Source: Streptomyces sp. NBC_01232 (lineage in GTDB: Bacteria > Actinomycetota > Actinomycetes > Streptomycetales > Streptomycetaceae). Taken from it: DNA of 64,000 nt. Shown here piece by piece: positions 43,258-52,094 of this stretch. The first letter of the stretch is position 1; every line of letters starts with the position of its first letter. The stretch covers positions 1,488,001 through 1,552,000 of the forward strand of contig NZ_CP108518.1 of assembly GCF_035989885.1 (NCBI RefSeq), in the 5' to 3' direction. The position numbers were made by a program, and so were the translations under genes. The notes below the pieces were generated by a model. The model ran no database searches, had not been told where the DNA came from, and worked only from the letters and a program-made list of their open reading frames with translations.

Positions 43258-44007
43258 TCACGCGTCCCGGCGCCGCACCGCCAGCCACCCGCCCAGCACC
43301 GCCGCTGCCGCCCAGAGCGCGAGCACACCCAGCCCGGCCCAAGGGCCGAGGTCGCCGTAGTGCTGACTGCGCATCATCGCCTGCCCGGCCCGGTCCGGCA
43401 TGAACTGTCCCACCCCGCTCGCCGCCGAGCCGACGATGAAGGACACCATCACGACGAAGGGTATGAGGATGCTCAGGACGGCCACCCCGCTGCGCAGCAC
43501 CGCCGTCAGCCCGGCCGCGAACAGCGTCATGAGCGTCAGGTAGAGGCCGCAGCCGACGACGGCCCGCAGGGTGCCGGGGTCACCCAGCTCGAGTGCCCCT
43601 CGCCCCATGAACGCCTGGCCCACCACGAAGGTCAGCAGCCCGGCGAGCTGGCCGACGCCCAGGGCGAGTGCGCCCAGCATCGAGATCTTCGACAGGTAGA
43701 ACCGCGTGCGGTCGGGCACAGCGGTGAGACTGGTGCGCAGGGCTCCGTCGTGGAATTCGGCGGAGAAGGCGGTCGCGCCGAAGGCAATGGCCGCTATCTG
43801 ACCGAAGTTGAGTCCGTAGAAAGCGGCCAGGAGCGGATCGTCCCCCATGCTGCCCTCCTCGGCCTGGCCCAGCGCCGCGGCCGTCAGCGTCTGGATGCCC
43901 ACGGTGGCGACGAGGATGGATATCAGCGACCAGAAGGTGCCCCGGAGAGACCGGATCTTGATCCATTCCGAGTGCAGTACGGGGGTTGTGAGCAGAGCGG
44001 CGCTCAT
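43258..44007 (-). CDS. ABC-2 type transporter permease
   Basis: The protein has 249 residues, with AGGAGG upstream of the ATG at 44007. Six membrane helices are visible (FWSLISILVATVGIQTL; FGQIAAIAFGATAFSAEF; LGALALGVGQLAGLLTFVVG; VVGCGLYLTLMTLFAAGL; VLSILIPFVVMVSFIVGSA; WAGLGVLALWAAAAVLGGWL). The cytoplasmic coupling segment HSEWIKIRSLRGTFW is typical of actinobacterial ABC-2 exporters of the NatB type. It works with the ATPase encoded 38 nt upstream. Substrate unknown. Confidence 0.88.
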   Translation of the reverse strand: MSAALLTTPVLHSEWIKIRSLRGTFWSLISILVATVGIQTLTAAALGQAEEGSMGDDPLLAAFYGLNFGQIAAIAFGATAFSAEFHDGALRTSLTAVPDRTRFYLSKISMLGALALGVGQLAGLLTFVVGQAFMGRGALELGDPGTLRAVVGCGLYLTLMTLFAAGLTAVLRSGVAVLSILIPFVVMVSFIVGSAASGVGQFMPDRAGQAMMRSQHYGDLGPWAGLGVLALWAAAAVLGGWLAVRRRDA

Positions 44008-44045
44008 GGCGGAGCCTCCTGAAGGTGCGAGAGCGGACAAGACGG

Positions 44046-44957
44046 TCAGTGGGTTGCGGTGAACTGCGCGTGGTCGGCGGTGAGGTCCAGGTAGGCCTGT
44101 TCCAGCGAGGCCCGCTCGTCGGAGAGTTCCAGCAGCGGGATCCCCTCGCGGGCGGCCAGAGCGCCGAGCTGCTCGGCCTGTACGCCCTCGACGGTCCATC
44201 GCCCGTCGCCCTCGGTCTCCAGCGCCAGGCCGTCCCGGGCCAGGGTGGCCCGCAGCCGGATCGGATCGGAGGTCCGCAGTCGTACCTTCGGGGTGCTGCG
44301 CGCGTCGATGAACTCCTCCATCGAGGTGTCGGCCAGCAGCTTGCCGTTGCCGAGGACGACCAAGTGGTCGGCCAGCGCCGAGGTCTCCGACATCAGGTGG
44401 CTGGACACCAGGACGGCTCGTCCTTCGGCGGCGAGAGAGCGCATCAGCTCGCGGATCCAGATGATGCCCTCGGGGTCGAGGCCGTTGGTGGGCTCGTCCA
44501 GCAGGAGCACTCCGGGGTCGCCCAGCAGCGCGGCGGCGATACCGAGGCGCTGACGCATGCCGAGTGAGAAGGACTTGATCCGCCGCTTGGCGACGGAGGC
44601 TATGCCGGCCTGCTCCAGGACCTGAACCACCCGGCTCGGCGGGATCCGGCCGGCCGCGGCGAGCAAGCGGAGGTGGTCAAGGGCGGTGCGCCCGCCGTGG
44701 GCCGCCTGGGCGTCCAGGAGGGCGCCGACGCGGTGCAGGGGGTCCTGGAGGTCCAGATAGTGCCGGCCTCCGATGGTGGCGCTTCCGGACGTGGGCCGGT
44801 CCAGGCCCAGGAGCAGGCGCATCGTGGTGGACTTCCCCGCGCCGTTGGGGCCGAGGAATCCGGTGACCCGCCCGGGCAGGACATCGAAGGTGAGGCCGTC
44901 CACCGCACGGTGGGTGCCGTACTGCTTGGTGAGTTCTCGGATCTCGATGCTGTTCAT
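44046..44957 (-). CDS. ABC transporter ATP-binding protein
   Basis: The protein has 303 residues. Walker A is GPNGAGKSTT (about 36-45), the signature is FSLGMRQRLGIA (LGMRQ variant of LSGGQ), Walker B is VLLLDEPTNGLDP and the H-loop is VLVSSHLMSE. A C-terminal extension of about 90 residues (TPKVRLRTSDPIRLRATL onward) is usual in this bacitracin/NatA-like group. Divergent from a two-component system across a perfect 26-bp palindrome, so its expression is probably controlled by that pair, perhaps in response to a membrane-active compound. Confidence 0.93.
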   Translation of the reverse strand: MNSIEIRELTKQYGTHRAVDGLTFDVLPGRVTGFLGPNGAGKSTTMRLLLGLDRPTSGSATIGGRHYLDLQDPLHRVGALLDAQAAHGGRTALDHLRLLAAAGRIPPSRVVQVLEQAGIASVAKRRIKSFSLGMRQRLGIAAALLGDPGVLLLDEPTNGLDPEGIIWIRELMRSLAAEGRAVLVSSHLMSETSALADHLVVLGNGKLLADTSMEEFIDARSTPKVRLRTSDPIRLRATLARDGLALETEGDGRWTVEGVQAEQLGALAAREGIPLLELSDERASLEQAYLDLTADHAQFTATH

Positions 44958-45009
44958 GGCTCAAGACTCGCCGCCGGCCCCACCCCCCTCCCTCCCCCAT
45001 GCGAGGGTG

Positions 45010-45035
45010 CCGTCTCCCCCACGTGGGGGAGACGG
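45010..45035. promoter_or_regulatory. Perfect 26-bp palindrome between ABC exporter and two-component genes
   Basis: Arms CCGTCTCCCCCA and TGGGGGAGACGG meet at a central CG with no mismatch. A weaker copy (CTCCCCCATGCGAGGG) lies about 15 bp upstream at 44992-45007. It sits between both start codons, where a NarL-type response regulator dimer would bind. Assignment to the neighbouring regulator is inference. Confidence 0.65.
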
Positions 45036-45065
45036 CCGTGAGCGGGCCGCTGAGACCATGGAGTC

Positions 45066-46238
45066 ATGTACCGACTGCTGCGGGCTCCCTTCCAACCAGT
45101 GACCTACTCACGCTGGTTGCACCTGTGCGTGCCTCTGCTGCTGCTGGCCATATGGATGTTCATCGTCCCCGAGTGGCCGTGGGGGCCCATGCTGCTCGTC
45201 CTGCCCTTCGGGCTGGTGCCCTGGGTGCGGCTGGCCGAGGGGCTCCAGGCGCAGTTCCTGCTCACGCCGTACGACCGGGACTCCGCCGACAGCGCGATAA
45301 GCCTGGCTCCGTCGGCCCGCTGGGGGGACCGCTGGCGGACCGTGCTGTGGCTGGAGACGCGGATGGTCGTCGCGGTCGGTGCGGTCGGCGCCACCGTCTG
45401 GCTGCCGACGATCGCGGTGGAACTCGTCGCGATCGCGCTCGGGCATCCTGTGGGCAACGACTTCCTGCCGTTCGTGCCCGGGCGCTGGGCCGCCGCGCTG
45501 CTCGTGCCCGTACCGCTGGTCCTGCTCATCGTCATCGTGTCACTGCTCGGCGAGTTGATCACCGCGGCCGCCACCCGCCTGCTCAGCCCGTCCACGGCCG
45601 AGCGACTGACCGCGCTGGAGGCACGCACCGAGCAGCTGCTGGAGCGCACCCGCATCGCGCGGGAACTGCACGACTCCATCGGGCATGCCCTCACCGTGGC
45701 CGTGGTGCAGGCGGGGGCGGCGCGCGCCGCGGGTGACGCCGCCTTCACGGAGCGGGCACTGTGCGCGATCGAGGAGACGGGCCGGGCCGCTCTGGAGGAT
45801 CTGGAACGGGTGCTGGGGGTGCTGCGGGAGTCGGGGCAGCCGCCGTCGCAGTGGCCGACGCTGGTGGAGGCCGACCGGCTCCTGGAGTCCGCACGGGCCT
45901 CCGGCTCCGCCGTGGACGCGCAACTGACGGGAGAGCTGGCGAATCTGCCGGGTCCGGTCACCCGGGAGGGGTACCGGATCCTGCAGGAGGCGCTGACCAA
46001 CGTGCTGCGGCATTGCGGACCTGTGCCGGTGCGCGTGCGGGTGGAGATGGCCGCCGGCCGCCTCGACCTGGAGGTGACGAACCCGCTGCCGGAACGCCCC
46101 GGCGTCATGCTGGGCAGCGGCAGCGGGCTGCGCGGGATCCGGGAGCGGGCCGCGCTGCTGGGCGGGAAGGCCGAAACCGGTCTGTACGAAGGGGGTTGGA
46201 GGGTGCGCGCCCGGCTGCCGCTGGAGCGAATACGCTGA
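45066..46238 (+). CDS. Sensor histidine kinase (HisKA_3 type)
   Basis: The protein has 390 residues. The N-terminal membrane region has four or more hydrophobic helices within residues 15-180 with short loops, so it senses within or near the membrane. The dimerisation and phosphoacceptor segment is RIARELHDSIGHALTVAVVQ (about H202), and a HATPase domain follows with LQEALTNVLRHCG (N-box) and GSGLRGIRERAALLGG (G-box). It belongs to the NarL-partner group. Response regulator 4 nt downstream. Confidence 0.92.
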   Translation: MYRLLRAPFQPVTYSRWLHLCVPLLLLAIWMFIVPEWPWGPMLLVLPFGLVPWVRLAEGLQAQFLLTPYDRDSADSAISLAPSARWGDRWRTVLWLETRMVVAVGAVGATVWLPTIAVELVAIALGHPVGNDFLPFVPGRWAAALLVPVPLVLLIVIVSLLGELITAAATRLLSPSTAERLTALEARTEQLLERTRIARELHDSIGHALTVAVVQAGAARAAGDAAFTERALCAIEETGRAALEDLERVLGVLRESGQPPSQWPTLVEADRLLESARASGSAVDAQLTGELANLPGPVTREGYRILQEALTNVLRHCGPVPVRVRVEMAAGRLDLEVTNPLPERPGVMLGSGSGLRGIRERAALLGGKAETGLYEGGWRVRARLPLERIR

Positions 46239-46242
46239 CCGG

Positions 46243-46893
46243 ATGCCGGTTACCGTACTGCTCGTCGACGACGAACCCCTGGTGCGCGCGGGTCTGCGCG
46301 CCGTCCTGGACGCCCAGCCCGACATCGAAGTGGTGGGTGAGGCGGCCGACGGCGCCTCCGTGATCCCGCTCGTCCGCCAATTGCGGCCGGACGTGGTCGC
46401 GATGGACGTGCGGATGCCGCTCCTCGACGGGATCGAGGCCACCCGTGCGGTGCTGCGAACGGTGGATTCCCCGCCGAAGATCCTCGTGGTGACCACGTTC
46501 GAGAACGACGAGTACGTCTACCAGGCGCTGCGGGCGGGAGCCGACGGCTTCCTGCTGAAGCGGGCCCGGCCTTCGGAAATCGTGCACGCGGTCCGGCTGG
46601 TGGCGGAGGGCGAGACGCTGCTCTTCCCGGCGGCCGTGCGGGCGCTGGCGGCGGAGTACGGGAACCGGCAGGCCCGGGCGGTGCTGGAGCGGGCCGCCCT
46701 GACCGAGCGGGAGGAGGCGGTCCTGCGGCTGATGGCGCGGGGGCTCACGAACGTGGAAATCGCCGCAGAGCTGATCATCGGCACGGAGACGGTCAAGTCC
46801 CACGTCAGCGCGATCCTGGGGAAGCTGGGGGCGCGGGACCGGACACAGGCGGTGATCACCGCGTACGAGTCGGGGTTCGTGTCCCCCGCCTGA
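46243..46893 (+). CDS. NarL/LuxR-type response regulator
   Basis: The protein has 216 residues. The receiver domain has DDE acidic pocket (VDDEPLVRAG), phospho-acceptor D55 (VVAMDVRMP), T of VTTFEND and K of LLKRARP. The LuxR HTH is LTEREEAVLRLMARGLTNVEIAAELIIGTETVKSHVSAILGK. It is expected to bind the palindrome upstream of its kinase gene and switch on the divergent ABC exporter. The partner kinase gene precedes it by 4 nt. Confidence 0.93.
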   Translation: MPVTVLLVDDEPLVRAGLRAVLDAQPDIEVVGEAADGASVIPLVRQLRPDVVAMDVRMPLLDGIEATRAVLRTVDSPPKILVVTTFENDEYVYQALRAGADGFLLKRARPSEIVHAVRLVAEGETLLFPAAVRALAAEYGNRQARAVLERAALTEREEAVLRLMARGLTNVEIAAELIIGTETVKSHVSAILGKLGARDRTQAVITAYESGFVSPA

Positions 46894-46994
46894 GGGAAGG
46901 GTTGCTTCCGGCCGATGGGGGGGCTGCTTCTCGCCGACATGGCGGGTGGGCAGTACGATCCGGCTGACAAGCTCGCTAGCTGGGAGGACACACG

Positions 46995-48149
46995 TTGGGG
47001 CAGCTGACCGGCGGGGATCCTTCTCTGCTCCGACGGATCAATTCCGCCGTGGTGCTGCGCGCACTGCGGTCGGCCGGTTCGCCGACCCTCACCGACCTCA
47101 CCCGGCTGACGGGGCTCTCCCGGCCGACCGTCGAGGGTGTCGTGGAGGGACTGATCGGGACCGGGCTCGTCGTCGAGGCGGATGCCGAGGAGGGCGCGCG
47201 ACGGCAGGGACGCCCGGCCAGGCGGTTCCGCTTCCGCACCGAGGCGGGCCATCTGCTCGGTATCGAGATCGGCTCGCACCGGATCGCGGTGCTGCTGTCC
47301 GGGCTGGACGGCCGCGTCATCGGCGCCGGCACCAAGGACGTCGCGGAAACGGCGTCCGCCGACGAGCGGCTGGAGCGGGTACGGGCGGCCGTTGCCGACC
47401 TGCTGCGCCGTGCCGGAGTGCCGCGGGACTCGCTGCGGGCGGTCGGGGTCGGCAGCCCCGGGATCGTCGAGGCGGACGGTACGGTCCGCCTCGGCACCGC
47501 GCTGCCCGGCTGGACCGGTCTGCCACTCGGGGAACGGCTGCGGCGCTCGTTCCGCTGCCCGGTCCAGGTGGAGAACGACGCCAATGCGGCGGCGGTCGCC
47601 GAGCACTGGAAGGGTGCGGCACGGGACACCGGCGACATGGTGTTCGTGATGGCGGGTCTCAGCCCCGGCGCCGGCTCACTGATCGGTGGCCGGCTGCACC
47701 GGGGCTTCGGCGGCGCCGCCGGCGAGATCGGCGCCCTGCACCTGCTGGGCCGTGAGGTCACGCCCGAGCGGTTGCTGTCGACCACCGGTGAGCCACTGCA
47801 TCCGCTGGACGAGCCGGCCGTCGCCGAGGTCTTCGCCATGGCCAAGCGCGGTGACGAGCGGGCGGTGGCCGCCGTGGAGCGGTTCCTGCAGCGCCTGGTG
47901 CACGACGTGGCGGCGCTGGTCCTGGCGATGGATCCGGAGCTGGTGGTCGTCGGCGGCTGGGCCGCCGGCCTGGACGGGGTCCTGGAACCCCTGCGCCATG
48001 AGCTGGAGCGCTACTGCCTGCGCCCGCCGCGGGTCGCTCAGTCCATGCTCGGCGAGGCCGCGGTGGCGACCGGCGCCCTCCGGCTCGCGCTGGACCACGT
48101 CGAGGAGGAGCTCTTCGCGGTGGAGAAGACGGTCACCGCCCGCCCCTGA
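46995..48149 (+). CDS. ROK family protein, zinc motif absent
   Basis: The protein has 384 residues from a TTG at 46995 with GGGAGGA upstream. An N-terminal MarR-like HTH (about 12-70; TLTDLTRLTGLSRPTVEGVVEGLIGTG) precedes a ROK sugar-kinase fold: LGIEIGSHRIAVLL (phosphate loop), GVGSPGIVEADG, VENDANAAAVAEHW (catalytic Asp) and GGAAGEIGAL. The usual CxCGxxGC zinc cluster after GEIG is missing; the sequence reads HLLGREVTPERLL. It is probably a sugar-responsive repressor, not a kinase. A perfect 18-bp terminator follows. Confidence 0.88.
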   Translation: MGQLTGGDPSLLRRINSAVVLRALRSAGSPTLTDLTRLTGLSRPTVEGVVEGLIGTGLVVEADAEEGARRQGRPARRFRFRTEAGHLLGIEIGSHRIAVLLSGLDGRVIGAGTKDVAETASADERLERVRAAVADLLRRAGVPRDSLRAVGVGSPGIVEADGTVRLGTALPGWTGLPLGERLRRSFRCPVQVENDANAAAVAEHWKGAARDTGDMVFVMAGLSPGAGSLIGGRLHRGFGGAAGEIGALHLLGREVTPERLLSTTGEPLHPLDEPAVAEVFAMAKRGDERAVAAVERFLQRLVHDVAALVLAMDPELVVVGGWAAGLDGVLEPLRHELERYCLRPPRVAQSMLGEAAVATGALRLALDHVEEELFAVEKTVTARP

Positions 48150-48160
48150 CGCGTATGACG

Positions 48161-48201
48161 CGCGACGGCCCGGCCCCACGGTATGGGGCCGGGCCGTCGC
48201 G
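48161..48201. terminator. Bidirectional terminator
   Basis: An 18-bp perfect stem (CGCGACGGCCCGGCCCCA and complement) with a 5-nt loop, between the convergent ROK and GntR genes. It is the longest perfect hairpin in the window. Confidence 0.85.
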
Positions 48202-48206
48202 CGACG

Positions 48207-48977
48207 TCAGGAGGCGACGCGCGGCTCGTGGGTGATCTCGACGTTGCCCGAGTCGCCGAAGGTGAGGCGGCAGGTGTCCGCGCGGTAGGTGGCCACCGAG
48301 ACCGCCGCGGTGCCGGCGGTGGTGAAGTAGCGCGTGGTGACCAGGAGCACCGGGGCTCCGGGCAGCCGGTCCAGTTCCTTGGCGTCGTCGGCGCGGGCGG
48401 AGCCGAGCTCCACCGAGCGGTCCTGACCGTCGAGGACCAGGCGCTGCAGTTCGCGCAGAACGGCGCGGGCGCGGGCAGGTCCGGCCGGGGCCTCGATGGC
48501 GGGCAGTCCCGGCACCGAGGCGGCCGGGACGTAGAGGAGTTCGGCGGCGACGGCCTGGCCGTGGGTGACCCTGGTCCGGCGCACCGTGTGCACCGGCTGG
48601 TCGGCGGCGAAAGCGCCGCCGGTGCCGAGGAGCTTCAGTACCGCGGGCGTCGGCAGGGTCTCGGCCGCGTCGACCGGCTCCCATCCGTCGACGCTCTCGC
48701 CGGGCCAGCTGTGCTGGGCGCTGCCGACGGCGACGCCGACGCGCGGCGGGGCGACGGTGGTGCCCACCCCGCGGCGGCGCTGCAGCCGGCCTTCGAGCTC
48801 CAGCTGCTCCAGCGCCTGACGCAGGGTCGCGCGGGCGACGCCGAAACGGGCGGCCAGCTCACGCTCGTTGGGCAGCACCTCGCCGACGGCGAAGTCCTGG
48901 TCGAGCGCCTCGCTGAGGACGGTCTTGAGGTGCCAGTACTTCGGCTCCGGCGCCGTTTCGAGCTGCGTGGTCCCCAC
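48207..48977 (-). CDS. GntR family transcriptional regulator
   Basis: The protein has 256 residues. AGGAGG lies 7 nt before the GTG at 48977, deciding the start against an ATG at 48995. The N-terminal wHTH (about 10-80) has HLKTVLSEALDQDFAVGEVLPNERELAARFGVARATLRQALEQLELEGRLQRRRGVGT. The UTRA effector domain follows (TRVTHGQAVAAELLYVPAA; LLVTTRYFTTAGTAAVSVATYRAD). HutC/DasR-type layout, so an acidic or sugar-phosphate effector is plausible. It is divergent from an alpha/beta hydrolase gene. Confidence 0.92.
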   Translation of the reverse strand: MGTTQLETAPEPKYWHLKTVLSEALDQDFAVGEVLPNERELAARFGVARATLRQALEQLELEGRLQRRRGVGTTVAPPRVGVAVGSAQHSWPGESVDGWEPVDAAETLPTPAVLKLLGTGGAFAADQPVHTVRRTRVTHGQAVAAELLYVPAASVPGLPAIEAPAGPARARAVLRELQRLVLDGQDRSVELGSARADDAKELDRLPGAPVLLVTTRYFTTAGTAAVSVATYRADTCRLTFGDSGNVEITHEPRVAS

Positions 48978-49265
48978 CCTGACTCCTCCTGCCATCGCCG
49001 CACTCGCCGTGTGTTCCAGCGGCAGTTCCGCGCCTTTGTTTATTAAAGGTTCCTGCACTATCCCTGCGACGATAGGACGGCGCACCCCCTTGGTCAAGAC
49101 CAATGCTCGTACCTTTGCCGGGCAGAACGGGCATACGTATCAAGCCGTTCACGGGATGTTCTCGTGGGCCCGGAAGGCTTGTAGTCAAGGGCTACCGGAC
49201 GGTAATCATGGCGGTAGGCACTACTGACAGCCTGTCTCGCACGCGTCCAACCGACGAGGAGCAGC

Positions 49266-50117
49266 ATGACCGCCACGGTCTCCTTCACGATCGATTCGCC
49301 GCTCGGCCCCCGCACCACCACCGTCGCCTACGAACGCAAGGGCGCCGGCGAATCCCTTCTTCTTCTGCACGGCATCGGCCACCACCTCCAGGCCTGGCAC
49401 CCGGTGATCGACATCCTGGCCGCCGAGCACGACGTGATCGCCGTCGACCTGCCCGGCTTCGGCGCCTCGGAGCCCCTGCCCAAGGGTGTTCCTTACTCCC
49501 TGGGGACCGTCGCCCCGGCCCTCGGGGCGCTCTGCGCCGCCCTCGGTGTCGAACGCCCGCACGTCGCGGGCAATTCGCTCGGCGGTCTGCTCGCCCTCGA
49601 AATGGGCCGGAGCAACCTCGTCCGTTCGATCACCGCCCTCTCCCCCGCCGGGTTCTGGACCGAGGGCGAACGCCGCTACGCCTTCGCCGCGCTCCTCGCG
49701 ATGCGGGCCGGCGCCAAGGCGCTGCCCGTCCCCGCCGTCCGGCGGCTCTCGCGCACCGCCGCCGGCCGCGCCGCGCTCACCGGCACCATCTACGCCCGCC
49801 CGTCGCGCCGTCCGGCCGAGGCCGTGGTCGCCGAGACCCTCGCCCTGCGCGATGCCACGGGCTTCGAGGACACGCTGGCCGCGGGCGGTTCCGTACGGTT
49901 CACCGATGACGTACCTGGCCTGCCGGTCACCATCGCCTGGGGCACCCGCGACCGGCTGCTGCTGCGCCGCCAGGGCATCCGGGCCAAGCACACCCTCCCC
50001 GGCGCCCGGCTCGTCCGGCTCCCGGGCTGCGGCCACGTCCCGATGAACGACGATCCGGCGCTCGTCTCCCGGGTGGTGCTGGACACGGCCCGCAGCACGC
50101 GGCTCGCAGCCGCCTGA
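49266..50117 (+). CDS. Alpha/beta fold hydrolase
   Basis: The protein has 283 residues. Oxyanion segment LLLHGIGHHLQAW is followed by VDLPGFGAS, nucleophile VAGNSLGG, acid WGTRDRLL and histidine GCGHVPM; the triad is complete. A cap region lies between about 135 and 205. There is no signal peptide. GAGGAG precedes the ATG. The substrate is unknown. Confidence 0.9.
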   Translation: MTATVSFTIDSPLGPRTTTVAYERKGAGESLLLLHGIGHHLQAWHPVIDILAAEHDVIAVDLPGFGASEPLPKGVPYSLGTVAPALGALCAALGVERPHVAGNSLGGLLALEMGRSNLVRSITALSPAGFWTEGERRYAFAALLAMRAGAKALPVPAVRRLSRTAAGRAALTGTIYARPSRRPAEAVVAETLALRDATGFEDTLAAGGSVRFTDDVPGLPVTIAWGTRDRLLLRRQGIRAKHTLPGARLVRLPGCGHVPMNDDPALVSRVVLDTARSTRLAAA

Positions 50118-50210
50118 CCGACCGGCCGTCTTACCGACCGACCGACCGACCGACCAACCGACCAACCGACTGACCGACCAACCGACTGACCGGCCGGCCG
50201 GCCGGCCGAC
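50118..50210. repeat. (CCGA/CCAA/CTGA/CCGG) tetranucleotide microsatellite
   Basis: Ninety-three bases after the hydrolase stop are made almost wholly of 4-bp units: CCGA runs, alternating CCAA and CTGA variants, then CCGG runs. The period is 4 throughout. It lies in the 3' untranslated region, 131 nt before the PhoD gene. It is not a CRISPR array. Confidence 0.9.
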
Positions 50211-50340
50211 GACTGAACAGGTGAACGAAATGAGCGGCTGACGGCTGTTCATCCGCGGTTCGCGTGGGCGACGCGGCCGGGCCGGTGTGCGACGGCACGC
50301 TGGTCCGACCCGTCCTCGCCGGCCCCAGGAGACGTACCCG

Positions 50341-51909
50341 ATGGCATCGATCCCGCACACCCGACGGTCCCTCATCGGCGGTTCCCTCGCGCTGTCCTCC
50401 GCGCTGATCGCCTCTCCCGCGCTCACCGTCCCCGCCTTCGCCCGCTCCGGCCGGCCGAACGCGCTCTGGGGCGTCCAGTCCGGCGAGATCACCGCCCACT
50501 CGGCCACAGTGTGGACCCGCAGCGACCGCCTGGCACGGATGTACGTCGAGACCTCCCCGAGCGAGGCGTTCCGCTACGCCGTACGCCGCCACCACGGCCC
50601 GCTGCTCGGCCCGTCGAGCGATTTCACCGGAACCACCGTCCTGCGCGACCTGCCGCCCGGCCGGCAGATCCACTACCGGGTCGTCCTGACCGACCCCGAC
50701 GACCCCCGCCGCAGCTCCGCGCCGGTCCACGGCACCTTCCGCACCACCCCCGTCTCCCGCCGCCACGACGTCCGCTTCCTGTGGTCCGGCGACCTGGCGG
50801 GCCAGGGCTGGGGCATCAATCCCGATCTCGGCGGCTACCGCGTCTTCGAGGAGATGCGGCTGCGCAACCCCGACTTCTTCCTCTTCAGCGGGGACACCAT
50901 CTACGCCGACGGGCCGATCAAGGCCACCGCCCCGCTGCGCGACGGCAGCCTCTGGCGCAACGTCACCACCGAGGAGAAGGCGAAGGTCGCCGAGACGCTC
51001 GCCGAGTTCCGCGGGAACTTCCGCTACAACCTGCTCGATCGCAATCTGCTCGGATTCAACGCCCAGGTCCCGGTCCTCGCCCAGTGGGACGACCACGAGG
51101 TGCGCAACAACTGGTACCCCGGCCAGCTGATCGACGACCCCCGCTACACCGTCAAGGAGGCCGACGTCCTCGCCTCCCGCGCCCGCCGCGCCTTCGGTGA
51201 GTACTTCCCCGTCACCGACCTGCGCGGCGGCCGCGCCGAGGGCCGGATGTACCGGGTGATGCGGTACGGCCCGCTGCTCGACGTCTTCGTCCTCGACATG
51301 CGCACCTACCGCAACGCCAACTCCCCCGGCACGCAGACCGACGACCCCGTCGGCATCCTCGGCCCCGAGCAGCTGGGCTGGGTCAAGCGCGAGCTCTCCC
51401 GTTCCCGCGCCACCTGGAAGGTCATCGCCGCCGACATGCCCCTGGGCATCGTCGTCCCCGACGGGGCCGCGAACTTCGAGGCGGTCGCCCAGGGCGACCC
51501 GGGCGCCCCTCTGGGCCGCGAGCTCCAGATCGCCGAACTCCTGCGGCACATCAAGCACCAGCGCATCACGGGCACCGTCTGGGTCACGGCGGACGTGCAC
51601 TACACCGCCGCGAACCACTACGCGCCCGAGCGGGCCGCCTTCACGGACTTCGCGCCGTTCTGGGAGTTCGTGTCCGGCCCGATCGGCGCCGGCGGCTTCC
51701 CGGCCGGGCGGCTCGACGCCACCTTCGGCCCGGAGACCGCGTACGTACAGTCGGCTCCGTTCGCCAACATGTCACCGTCCGAGAATCCCCCGTACTACGG
51801 CGAGGTCGACATCGACGGCGACAGCGGGGAGCTGACGGTCCGGTTGCGCCGCCAGGGAGGAGACGTACTCTTCACCCGGACGCTCCAGCCCGGGCGCGTG
51901 GGCCAGTAG
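50341..51909 (+). CDS. PhoD-like alkaline phosphatase, Tat-exported
   Basis: The protein has 522 residues. The Tat signal is HTRRSLIGGSLALSSALIAS with the cut near AFA-RS. An N-terminal FnIII-like domain (about 40-140) precedes the metallophosphatase domain with LWSGDLAGQGWG, FLFSGDTIYADG, WDDHEVRNNW, FVLDMRTYR and VWVTADVHYTAANHY, the metal ligands of the PhoD family (Fe3+/Ca2+ phosphodiesterase/monoesterase). AGGAG lies before the ATG at 50341. No PHO box was identified with confidence. Confidence 0.93.
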   Translation: MASIPHTRRSLIGGSLALSSALIASPALTVPAFARSGRPNALWGVQSGEITAHSATVWTRSDRLARMYVETSPSEAFRYAVRRHHGPLLGPSSDFTGTTVLRDLPPGRQIHYRVVLTDPDDPRRSSAPVHGTFRTTPVSRRHDVRFLWSGDLAGQGWGINPDLGGYRVFEEMRLRNPDFFLFSGDTIYADGPIKATAPLRDGSLWRNVTTEEKAKVAETLAEFRGNFRYNLLDRNLLGFNAQVPVLAQWDDHEVRNNWYPGQLIDDPRYTVKEADVLASRARRAFGEYFPVTDLRGGRAEGRMYRVMRYGPLLDVFVLDMRTYRNANSPGTQTDDPVGILGPEQLGWVKRELSRSRATWKVIAADMPLGIVVPDGAANFEAVAQGDPGAPLGRELQIAELLRHIKHQRITGTVWVTADVHYTAANHYAPERAAFTDFAPFWEFVSGPIGAGGFPAGRLDATFGPETAYVQSAPFANMSPSENPPYYGEVDIDGDSGELTVRLRRQGGDVLFTRTLQPGRVGQ

Positions 51910-51943
51910 GCCCCGAATCTCGGAAGCCACCAAGCCCTGAAGG

Positions 51944-51988
51944 CCCGAGGGACCGAGGGACCGAGGACGCGACGGACCGAGGGCCCGA
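51944..51988. repeat. Imperfect GACCGAGG repeats
   Basis: Five imperfect copies of an (G)ACCGAGG unit follow the phoD-like gene in the 185-nt gap before the ACT-GNAT gene. They resemble the 4-bp repeat on the other side of the gene (50118-50210). Confidence 0.6.
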
Positions 51989-52094
51989 CTCCGAGCATTC
52001 CGGAAAACTGGATGAAATCGGCCAGATGGACACTTAACCAGTCGGTCACAGATCGTTCGTGATCACGCAACACCCCTGCGCCACAGTGGTGTGC

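Noticed and set aside
50118..50210. Possible CRISPR array
   Set aside because: The period is 4 bp with no unique spacers and no cas genes nearby.
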